Source of the DNA: JBAZOJ01 sp041648755
GTDB lineage: Bacteria > Planctomycetota > B143-G9
Reading direction: 5' to 3'
Assembly: GCA_041648755.1 (NCBI GenBank)
Contig: JBAZOJ010000243.1
Coordinates: 1 to 5,290 of the forward strand
DNA: 5,290 bases
The notes under the pieces are model-generated. The model had not been told where the DNA came from, did not search any database, and saw nothing but the letters and a program-made list of their open reading frames with translations. Below, one piece after another: positions 1 to 4,166 of this stretch; the first letter of the stretch is position 1; every line of letters begins with the position of its first letter. Made by a program: the position numbers and the translations under genes.

Positions 1-44
1 TACACACACCATTCTACCCCGGCGGGGGCAGCCTTTCATCACAT

Positions 45-71
45 TACAGTTGAGGCCAGAGGACAACAGCC
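45..71. repeat. 27-base direct repeat, left copy
   Basis: This segment matches 2469-2495 at 24 of 27 positions; the shared core includes GGACAACAGCC. In both places a GGGCAC...GCCCCTACG hairpin follows 57-64 bases later, so the two sites look like copies of one composite element that brackets the 882-2189 gene and its repeats. Confidence 0.65.
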
Positions 72-127
72 CTCAACGACATCAGCAAAATGGTTCTGTA
101 ATGGCTTCTCACCGCCGTTTCAGGCAA

Positions 128-147
128 GGGCACGTGGCAACGTGCCC
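128..147. repeat. Perfect 8-bp hairpin, GGGCACGT/ACGTGCCC
   Basis: Arms at 128-135 and 140-147 pair perfectly across a four-base loop (GGCA). No T-run follows on either strand, so this is not a classical intrinsic terminator. The sequence just after it (GCCCCTACG) recurs after the hairpin at 2559-2588, so it is better read as part of a repeated element. Confidence 0.6.
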
Positions 148-200
148 CTACGGACACAACGATCCTAAATACTTGTCGCGGAGGCTCTTACATCCGTTCC

Positions 201-223
201 CCCTTTCGTGCCTTTCGTGTTGA
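201..223. repeat. Two-beat micro-tandem (CCTTTCGTG)
   Basis: Two adjacent exact copies of CCTTTCGTG (202-210 and 211-219) are followed by TTGAC. It belongs to the same loose YYTCYGYG theme as the micro-tandems at 274, 1712, 1793, 2669 and 2717. Confidence 0.6.
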
Positions 224-273
224 CGTATCTTCTCTGATTGGCTGCTCAAAACCCAAGCAACGTCGCTCGGGTC

Positions 274-304
274 GTTTCGTGTGTTTCGTGTATTTCGTGG
301 TAAA
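274..304. repeat. Three-beat micro-tandem (GTTTCGTGT-type) leading into GTGGTAAA
   Basis: Three 9-base units lie head to tail: GTTTCGTGT (274-282), GTTTCGTGT (283-291) and ATTTCGTGG (292-300). They run straight into TAAAACTC, so the last beat forms the start of the GTGGTAAA module at 297. Confidence 0.75.
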
Positions 305-330
305 ACTCTTCGGTCGCGGGCCTCGCAAAA
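297..330. repeat. GTGGTAAA-N14-GGCCTCGCAAA module, copy 1
   Basis: This 34-base module has fixed ends and fixed spacing. It matches 1636-1669, inside the 882-2189 gene, at 30 of 34 positions, and shares its ends and length with 446-479. Confidence 0.7.
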
Positions 331-360
331 ACCAGTTCGCGTTCGTGTATGGAGCAAGGT

Positions 361-416
361 CCGCCGTAGGCCCGGCGTAGGAGGGCAGGGTCCTCCGTAG
401 GCGCAGCGAAGGAGGA
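361..416. repeat. Tandem pair of palindromic CCTCC/GGAGG elements
   Basis: Two related units sit side by side: 361-386, containing GTAGGCCCGGCGTAGGAGGG, and 391-416, containing CCTCCGTAGGCGCAGCGAAG. Each has CC(T/G)CC at the left and GGAGG at the right around a GGCGC/GGCCC core, so each could fold on itself. They are divergent relatives of the copies at 638, 1503 and 2309. Confidence 0.65.
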
Positions 417-445
417 TGTGTTTGGCTCTCGCCGCCGCAGCGGTC

Positions 446-479
446 GTGGTAAAAATGCCCGTTCTTGGGCCTCGCAAAT
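446..479. repeat. GTGGTAAA-N14-GGCCTCGCAAA module, copy 2
   Basis: It has the same conserved ends and 34-base length as copies 297-330 and 1636-1669, with a different 14-base interior. A rearranged relative lies at about 521-556, where GGGCCTCGC precedes GTGGCAAAATGCCC. Confidence 0.65.
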
Positions 480-637
480 GCTCTTTCCTCTTCCGTGTGT
501 TCCGCGTGTTGGCTCGTCTTTGGGCCTCGCCGACGAAGCGTTCCGTGGCAAAATGCCCTCCGTTCGACTTAGCTCACGGCCTATCGGCTCTTTGGCCTCA
601 CCCAAGATACATCTCTTTTCGCGTTAATTAGCGCGTG

Positions 638-664
638 CCCTCCAAAGGCGCGGCGACGGAGGGT
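638..664. repeat. Palindromic CCCTCC/GGAGGGT element, copy B
   Basis: This 27-base unit starts CCCTCC, has the core GGCGCGGCGA and ends GGAGGGT. Arms CCCTCC and GGAGGG pair. The same-length copies at 1503-1529 and 2309-2335 differ at only a few central bases. Confidence 0.75.
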
Positions 665-853
665 GCATTCGCGGATAAATTCCAACGTCTTGCATCCTAA
701 CCTCTTCTCCGGTCCGATCTTACATCCCGCCCCTTCCTGCACCCAGCCACTTACCGCTCGCCCCTCACTATTCGCCCCCCTCAATTCAGGCAGCCCGTTT
801 TCACCATTGGCCATTCGCCGCCATCCCAGCGCCATTCGCCCAAAATACCCGCA

Positions 854-861
854 TATATATA
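854..861 (+). promoter_or_regulatory. Possible -10 region (TATATATA)
   Basis: An isolated AT-rich run in an otherwise GC-rich leader lies 20-28 bases before the start codon at 882. It could be a -10 element, but I find no good -35 box 16-18 bases upstream, and the untranslated leader would be very short. Weak call. Confidence 0.22.
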
Positions 862-870
862 GAGCCCCAC

Positions 871-876
871 AAGGAG
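871..876 (+). promoter_or_regulatory. Ribosome binding site, AAGGAG
   Basis: AAGGAG lies five bases before the ATG at 882. It decides the start of the downstream gene: the frame is open back to 663, but no comparable site precedes the earlier ATG. Confidence 0.75.
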
Positions 877-881
877 CAATC

Positions 882-2189
882 ATGTCCGTTAACTTCGATT
901 CCGCACTTATGCGATCCAAAGCGATCGCGAGCCTCGACCATGCATCCTTCCGGGTGTACTTCGTCCTGTCGCAGCATTGCGTCGAACTACGCAGTACCCG
1001 CATCGCCGCACCAAGCTTCACCCAACTCCATTCCGCAATTGCCCCCGAATGCGGCGGAATCAGCATCGGAATGTTCCGCAAATCTCTGCTGTCTCTGGAG
1101 TCTGCGGGCTTCCTGAAAATCTGTGCGCAGGGCCGTGTGAAAATCTTCGACCTCCTCGGCGTCCGCGAATCCTACCCCGACGTCGATTGGTTCGACCGCG
1201 CCGTTCTTATCCTTGAAGAATCCGCAGACGCTTCTTCCGCCCCTCTACCTCTGGGAGAGGGGAACCAAAGGGCCCGCCCTGAGCCCGTCGAAAGGGGAGA
1301 GGGTAGTTGCTGGTCGGGCATGCCTATTGCTCGGTTCTCTCCCTCAGACGCCGAACGCCAGCCTGTTTGCAGCTCCTCTGGCTCTCCCCGACAGTCGACA
1401 GCCTGCTCTGAGCCTGTCGAAGGGGACGACGGACGACAGACTAATTCGGCCGTAGGGGTTTCAACCTCTCTACCGGCTCACGATTCATCAATCCGCATCT
1501 CGCCCTCCGGAGGCGCGGCGAAGGAGGGTCATCAATCATCATTGCTCGCCGCGCCGCCAGACGCCGGACTACGGACGAATTCAGCCGCCGATGGAAATCC
1601 CGATGTTATTGGTGTGGATCCTGAATCGCCAGACGGTGGTAAAGCTCTTGGATCGCTGGCCTCGCAAAATGCCTCTCTTCCACTGTCACCCTTCGGGGGG
1701 ATACTGGGTACGACCTCTGTGGACCTCTGTGACCTCTGTGGTAAGACTCCATCTTCTGGCTCTTCCGCATCCTCTTCCGCCCAGGCAAATCCTACCTCTG
1801 TGGACCTCTGTGACCTCTGTGGTAAAACTCCATCTCCTGGTTCTTCTCCCGCCGCCGGAAATGCCGATGTTGTTGGCTCCTCTTCGGACTCTTCTGCCCA
1901 GGCAAATCCTGCCTCTGGAACCACTGTCACCTTTCAAGGGGATGCTGGGCACGACCTCTGTGGTAAAACTCCTGCTTCCGCCTCTTCCTCGTCTTCCAGA
2001 GTCCATCTTCCCCTTGCCACCCAAAAAGCTCTCCTCGAAGACCTCCGCAAAAGAACCGCTGCCGTCCTGGCACGGGTCCACAGAGACTTCCCTCAATCCC
2101 GCCCGATCCGCTGGGGCTCTCAAGATCCATCCTCTCCATTCGATGATGAAGACGCCGACGCTCCTGGCTCGGCTTCAGATGGCGTTTGA
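882..2189 (+). CDS. Winged-helix-like protein with repeat-invaded middle region
   Basis: The frame is 435 codons. I do not recognise the family. Residues 7-80 read like a winged helix-turn-helix: a first helix around SLDHASFRVYFVLSQH (17-32), a segment APSFTQLHSAIA (43-54), then SIGMFRKSLLSLESAGFLKI (61-80), the usual pattern of a recognition helix before the wing. DNA binding is inferred from this. Residues 120 to about 374 are low complexity, rich in Ser, Ala, Pro and Gly, and largely translated dispersed repeats: PEPVERGE and SEPVEGD come from CTGAGCC-GTCGAA elements, and TSVDLCDLCGKTP appears twice from CTCTGTG micro-tandems. Residues 375-435 return to a plausible protein, with a charged helix TQKALLEDLRKRTAAVLARV and an acidic tail. 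The start is set by AAGGAG at 871. The gene converges on the lipoprotein genes. The frame may be a real gene expanded by repeats, or one decaying without a stop yet. Confidence 0.6.
   Translation: MSVNFDSALMRSKAIASLDHASFRVYFVLSQHCVELRSTRIAAPSFTQLHSAIAPECGGISIGMFRKSLLSLESAGFLKICAQGRVKIFDLLGVRESYPDVDWFDRAVLILEESADASSAPLPLGEGNQRARPEPVERGEGSCWSGMPIARFSPSDAERQPVCSSSGSPRQSTACSEPVEGDDGRQTNSAVGVSTSLPAHDSSIRISPSGGAAKEGHQSSLLAAPPDAGLRTNSAADGNPDVIGVDPESPDGGKALGSLASQNASLPLSPFGGILGTTSVDLCDLCGKTPSSGSSASSSAQANPTSVDLCDLCGKTPSPGSSPAAGNADVVGSSSDSSAQANPASGTTVTFQGDAGHDLCGKTPASASSSSSRVHLPLATQKALLEDLRKRTAAVLARVHRDFPQSRPIRWGSQDPSSPFDDEDADAPGSASDGV
1240..1303. repeat. CCCCTCT/AGAGGGG hairpin plus CTGAGCC-GTCGAA element, inside the gene
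   Basis: CCCCTCT (1240-1246) pairs with AGAGGGG (1256-1262) over a nine-base loop. CTGAGCCCGTCGAAAGGGG follows at 1279-1297, then a second AGAGGG at 1298-1303. The block begins exactly where the protein leaves its ordinary N-terminal domain. It reads through in frame as roughly LPLGEGN...PEPVERGEG. Confidence 0.7.
1408..1425. repeat. CTGAGCC-GTCGAA element, second copy
   Basis: CTGAGCCTGTCGAAGGGG matches the copies at 1279-1297 and 2272-2290. Here it is translated as SEPVEG in the same frame as the first copy (PEPVERG). Elements of this wording are widely dispersed in bacterial genomes, from general knowledge. Confidence 0.7.
1431..1452. repeat. GGAC-AC-GAC-AATTC-GCCG repeat, copy 1
   Basis: This 22-base segment matches 1566-1587 at 18 of 22 positions, and a variant with a small deletion lies past the stop codon at 2232-2251. 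In the first and last cases a CATCAATC stretch and a palindromic CCCTCC/GGAGGGT element follow, so they belong to a larger composite order. Confidence 0.5.
1503..1529. repeat. Palindromic CCCTCC/GGAGGGT element, copy C, inside the gene
   Basis: This 27-base copy has arms CCCTCC and GGAGGG around GGCGCGGCGA, the same length as the non-coding copies at 638 and 2309. It keeps the reading frame open (about PSGGAAKEGH) and is followed by CATCAATCATCAT, as near copy D. Confidence 0.75.
1566..1587. repeat. GGAC-AC-GAC-AATTC-GCCG repeat, copy 2
   Basis: It matches 1431-1452 at 18 of 22 positions and lies inside the low-complexity part of the 882-2189 gene. Confidence 0.5.
1636..1669. repeat. GTGGTAAA-N14-GGCCTCGCAAA module, copy 3, inside the gene
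   Basis: This copy is the same length as the non-coding copy at 297-330 and matches it at 30 of 34 positions. It is translated here as about GKALGSLASQN. Confidence 0.75.
1680..1722. repeat. 43-base direct repeat, copy 1
   Basis: It is equal in length to 1921-1963 and differs at only a handful of positions, ending in the ACGACCTCTGTGG shared by both. Here it is read as PLSPFGGILGTTSV; the second copy is read one base out of register, giving TTVTFQGDAGHDLCG. Confidence 0.75.
1712..1750. repeat. Three-beat micro-tandem (GACCTCTGTG), copy 1
   Basis: Three GACCTCTGT beats, at 1712, 1722 and 1731 (spacings 10 and 9), lead into GGTAAGACTCC. The beats and trailing sequence recur 81 bases later at 1793-1831. 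In frame they give TSVDLCDLCGKTP. Confidence 0.75.
1793..1831. repeat. Three-beat micro-tandem (GACCTCTGTG), copy 2
   Basis: This is nearly identical to the 1712 copy and runs into GGTAAAACTCC. The 81-base (27-codon) spacing keeps it in the same frame, giving a second TSVDLCDLCGKTP. The following coding sequence (CCCAGGCAAATCCT) also occurs after both copies, near 1781 and 1898, so a larger unit was duplicated. Confidence 0.75.
1921..1963. repeat. 43-base direct repeat, copy 2
   Basis: Second copy of 1680-1722, read in a different frame and running directly into a single CTCTGTGG beat and TAAAACTCC. Confidence 0.75.
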
Positions 2190-2219
2190 TCAGCGGAACG
2201 AAGTCGACTCCAACGAGAT

Positions 2220-2232
2220 CCGCCTCAGGCGG
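2220..2232. repeat. CCGCCT/AGGCGG inverted repeat
   Basis: CCGCCT and AGGCGG face each other across one base, 30 bases past the stop codon at 2189. The same arms occur in the composite hairpin at 2559-2588. Confidence 0.55.
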
Positions 2233-2271
2233 GACTACAGACTATTCCGCCATTCATCAATTCCCCAGAAT

Positions 2272-2290
2272 CCTGAGCCTGTCGAAAGGA
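2272..2290. repeat. CTGAGCC-GTCGAA element, third copy
   Basis: CCTGAGCCTGTCGAAAGGA is non-coding here. It sits just past the gene whose coding sequence holds the other two copies. Confidence 0.7.
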
Positions 2291-2308
2291 TCATCAATCA
2301 TCATCTTG

Positions 2309-2335
2309 CCCTCCATAGGCGCGGCGACGGAGGGT
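2309..2335. repeat. Palindromic CCCTCC/GGAGGGT element, copy D
   Basis: It has the same 27-base form as copies B and C and follows CATCAATCATCAT. The order GGAC-AC-GAC, CATCAAT, CCCTCC element is like that at 1431-1529. Confidence 0.75.
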
Positions 2336-2385
2336 CAGCAATCTCCGCGACGTGCTATGTGTGTGCGTAATCAGAAATATTGTAC

Positions 2386-2412
2386 GGGCGTCTTGGACGC
2401 CCATTAATGGGC
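2386..2412. repeat. Overlapping palindromes sharing one arm
   Basis: GGGCGTC (2386-2392) pairs with GACGCCC (2396-2402) over TTG. The perfect 14-base palindrome GCCCATTAATGGGC (2399-2412) reuses the GCCC, so the two hairpins cannot form together. Confidence 0.6.
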
Positions 2413-2468
2413 GGACACATCGGTTCGCACCTCCTCACCCGGGGACGGGCGATCACGGTGAACGCGAC

Positions 2469-2495
2469 TACAATTGTGGCCAGCGGACAACAGCC
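2469..2495. repeat. 27-base direct repeat, right copy
   Basis: It matches 45-71 at 24 of 27 positions, in the same orientation. Confidence 0.65.
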
Positions 2496-2558
2496 TAAGC
2501 GAACACGCAGAATCAGGTTTGTTCACGACGTCATGTGGGGTGCCGGGATAATGCGCCA

Positions 2559-2588
2559 GGGCACATGGTCCGCCTGAGGCGGATGCCC
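2559..2588. repeat. Nested hairpin GGGC...TCCGCCT-G-AGGCGGA...GCCC
   Basis: The inner arms TCCGCCT (2569-2575) and AGGCGGA (2577-2583) are perfect; the outer GGGC (2559-2562) and GCCC (2585-2588) also pair. GCCCCTACG follows the inner arm, as at the left hairpin near 144. Confidence 0.65.
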
Positions 2589-2631
2589 CTACGAAGAACG
2601 GCCTTCGAGGCTGCTCGACGCTCGATAATTC

Positions 2632-2659
2632 ATCATTGTTCATTGCTCATTGTGCATTT
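2632..2659. repeat. 7-base micro-tandem (NTCATTG)
   Basis: ATCATTG, TTCATTG and CTCATTG lie head to tail, followed by a decayed TGCATTT. This is a different word from the other micro-tandems, but again about three beats. Confidence 0.65.
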
Positions 2660-2668
2660 CTCGTAACC

Positions 2669-2695
2669 CCTTCGCGGCTTCGCGCCTTCGCGTGA
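2669..2695. repeat. Three-beat micro-tandem (CTTCGCG)
   Basis: CCTTCGCGG, CTTCGCGC and CTTCGCGTGA follow one another. It lies 22 bases before a second three-beat array of a related word. Confidence 0.7.
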
Positions 2696-2716
2696 CACCG
2701 GCTTCGCCTTGTCCGC

Positions 2717-2746
2717 CCTCCGCGCCTCCGCGCCTCCGCGTGAGAA
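2717..2746. repeat. Three-beat micro-tandem (CCTCCGCG)
   Basis: Three exact 8-base copies of CCTCCGCG (2717-2724, 2725-2732, 2733-2740) are followed by TGAGAA. It lies 67 bases downstream of the stop of the minus-strand lipoprotein gene. Confidence 0.75.
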
Positions 2747-2812
2747 GGATTTCACCCGTCCTGGCTCGCCCTCCGGCCTCCGGCCAACGGTCTCCGGCCT
2801 GATCGCTCGGAT

Positions 2813-4087
2813 CTACTTCCCTTCCGGCAGCGGCGGCAATTTCTCCTTGAACTCCTCGATTTCCGGGTACGTTTTCAGCACCCAGGCGGCCCACATTTCG
2901 TCGATGTCATCATATGTCTTGTCGGGGAAGATCGCCCTGATCGTTGGCCCCTGCTGCTTGAGCTTGGGGAAATCCTTTTTGAACTGAACGATGAGAGGTC
3001 CGACCACATTCTTGCCATATCCGTTAAGCATCCAGTCAACGACTGTCATGCCTTTGATTCGATGCCAGCCGGTCAGGTCCATGATGTTGTTGTTGACGAA
3101 TGCGGATAGCGGCGTGTTCCTCTTGGTCTTGCCCTTCACCTGTGCTTTGATGACGGACTTGAGGCAGCGAGTGGGGCAACCGGGGTCGTCGTTGACCTCG
3201 CCCGCGCAGAAGATCACTAACTCATTGAACACGTCGTATTCCACCCAATGGGCAAAGGCCTCGCGGAACCAGACCGGGAAGAACTCGACAATGCCGCCGT
3301 AGTCGTCCGAGACCAGGTGCGCGATGATGTGCACCAGCTTATGGTGCAGATAGATGTCGTCATCGCCGTCCTGCGTAGTGTAATTGAGCGCATCGATCGA
3401 AGCCCCGGCGGGATTGGTCATATTGCAGAAGGCAAAAGAGGCTGCGTTCTGCTCTTCAAGAGACTGCCAGCACATCAGCAGGAACTTGTCGCAACAAAGT
3501 GGCTTGTAGATCCCCTGGAAGTCTATCAGTTTCATGCATGCCGCGAAGGCATCCTCGATGCGCTGCGCGTAGAGATGCATCACCTGGTGGGAGTCGTAGG
3601 TCAGAATTTTCTCCATTCCCTTGCGGCTGAACCTGACCTTGTGCGGCTTCATTGTGGATGCCAACCTGAAATGGTCGGTCTCCACATGCAGGGCCTTTAC
3701 TGTCTTGAGCTTCTCGTTGTTGCCAAATGCCTTGGCCTCGACGGCCGCGCGCCGGGAATCCACCCATGCCTTTCTATCAGCGGACAGCTTCGCGAATTCC
3801 GCGACAAGTTCGGCCTTGTGCGTCGAGGGACAATCCTTCCTGGGACAAGGCATCCAACCGACACCCCAGCAGCCGTTGGGGCACTCATAGCAGGCAGAGC
3901 ACTTGAAGGTTGGGAACTTGTAGTCTTTGTGGATCCTGCATTCGACCTTGCCGGAGTTCTTGCAGGCCGGGCAGGGAGCGTCCTCGCAGGGCGCTGAGGA
4001 ACAAGCACAAAGCAGCAAGCCAACCGATAGAACGGCCACGGCAAGTGCGATCAGCGGGGAGCGGGTGAGGGTGCTTCCGGCAGGCAT
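2813..4087 (-). CDS. Lipoprotein with Cys-rich zinc-finger segment and degenerate gluzincin domain
   Basis: This protein has 424 residues. Residues 1-28 form a lipoprotein signal peptide (Arg9, hydrophobic 12-26, lipobox LCA before Cys29); Ser30 at +2 would favour the outer membrane in a Gram-negative cell. Residues 34-86 are Cys-rich: CPAC (39-42), C50, then C63, C66, C69, C73, C81 and C86, with a DnaJ-like CWGVG at 73-77. This is probably a structural zinc site. The rest resembles peptidase MA-clan (gluzincin) proteins: LHVETDHFRLAST (133-145), then HIIAH (253-257) and WFREAFAHW (273-281). Spacing H-x3-H-x18-E (Glu276) matches gluzincins, but the catalytic Glu is Ile254, so proteolysis is unlikely. 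The start at 4087 is chosen because AGGAGG lies six bases upstream and gives a proper signal peptide; the in-frame ATG at 4123 lacks both advantages. It lies 79 bases downstream of its paralogue. Confidence 0.85.
   Translation of the reverse strand: MPAGSTLTRSPLIALAVAVLSVGLLLCACSSAPCEDAPCPACKNSGKVECRIHKDYKFPTFKCSACYECPNGCWGVGWMPCPRKDCPSTHKAELVAEFAKLSADRKAWVDSRRAAVEAKAFGNNEKLKTVKALHVETDHFRLASTMKPHKVRFSRKGMEKILTYDSHQVMHLYAQRIEDAFAACMKLIDFQGIYKPLCCDKFLLMCWQSLEEQNAASFAFCNMTNPAGASIDALNYTTQDGDDDIYLHHKLVHIIAHLVSDDYGGIVEFFPVWFREAFAHWVEYDVFNELVIFCAGEVNDDPGCPTRCLKSVIKAQVKGKTKRNTPLSAFVNNNIMDLTGWHRIKGMTVVDWMLNGYGKNVVGPLIVQFKKDFPKLKQQGPTIRAIFPDKTYDDIDEMWAAWVLKTYPEIEEFKEKLPPLPEGK
3843..3942. repeat. 100-base near-identical segment, copy in the complete lipoprotein gene
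   Basis: It matches 5191-5290 with four mismatches, including a 78-base identical run (3858-3935). It codes most of the Cys-rich segment. The match may continue beyond the right window edge. Confidence 0.85.
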
Positions 4088-4093
4088 GTTTTC

Positions 4094-4099
4094 CCTCCT
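4094..4099 (-). promoter_or_regulatory. Ribosome binding site, AGGAGG
   Basis: A perfect AGGAGG lies six bases before the ATG at 4087 and fixes that start against the in-frame ATG at 4123. Confidence 0.85.
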
Positions 4100-4111
4100 G
4101 GGGCTCGTGGA

Positions 4112-4139
4112 ATTGTAGCGCAATACCCCGGCAGGGCAA
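4112..4139 (-). promoter_or_regulatory. Possible sigma-70-type promoter for the complete lipoprotein gene
   Basis: On the minus strand, TTGCCC (4139-4134, four of six against TTGACA) and TACAAT (4117-4112, five of six against TATAAT) are 16 bases apart in the gap between the paralogues. Transcription would start just ahead of the ribosome site, leaving a short leader. The gene could be read from here, by read-through from its paralogue, or both. Confidence 0.35.
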
Positions 4140-4166
4140 GGCCATTTTGGGAAAGTCGGCCGAAAG

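Larger units (their letters stand above)
1..881. other. Repeat-dense non-coding region
   Basis: I see no credible gene here. The open frames on both strands are short, overlap each other, lack ribosome sites and translate the repeats into monotonous strings (for example HEIHETHET on the minus strand). The stretch contains a perfect hairpin, micro-tandem repeats with 9-base units, GTGGTAAA/GGCCTCGCAAA modules and three copies of a palindromic CCCTCC/GGAGGG-type element. The last 40 bases before 882 become AT-richer and carry a ribosome site, so they are the leader of the next gene. Confidence 0.7.
2190..2812. other. Repeat-dense region between convergent genes
   Basis: No gene is supported here. 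The region lies between the ends of the plus-strand gene and the minus-strand lipoprotein gene and carries at least nine repeats or palindromes, listed separately. I find no hairpin followed by a T-run on either strand, so neither gene has a recognisable intrinsic terminator. Confidence 0.7.

Noticed and set aside
148..605. Minus-strand open frames in the left region
   Set aside because: They translate micro-tandem repeats (HEIHETHET, NTRNTRND) and have no ribosome sites or recognisable domains.
663..881. Upstream ATG at 663 as the start of the plus-strand gene
   Set aside because: It lacks a ribosome site, overlaps a palindromic repeat and adds 73 low-complexity residues. ATG 882 has AAGGAG five bases upstream and begins a well-behaved domain.
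1680..1963. CRISPR-like array
   Set aside because: There are too few repeats, irregular spacing, related intervening sequences and no cas gene in the window.
1532..2139. Antisense open frames within the 882-2189 gene
   Set aside because: They mirror the low-complexity repeats (TTEVTEVHRG strings) and lack start signals; GC-rich repeats leave several frames open by chance.
45..2495. Integron attC sites or IS terminal inverted repeats
   Set aside because: The two copies are direct, not inverted. I see no RYYYAAC/GTTRRRY pair, and no transposase or integrase is encoded here.
2760..2812. Intrinsic terminator of the lipoprotein gene
   Set aside because: The CTCCGGC repeats give only tiny GGCC stems and no T-run follows on the minus strand.
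3248..3997. Plus-strand 249-codon frame opposite the lipoprotein gene
   Set aside because: It is a shadow of the minus-strand gene, which has a signal peptide, a ribosome site and a conserved paralogue.
4088..4123. Start of the complete lipoprotein at 4123
   Set aside because: It would put 12 extra polar residues before the signal peptide, and it lacks the AGGAGG that precedes 4087.
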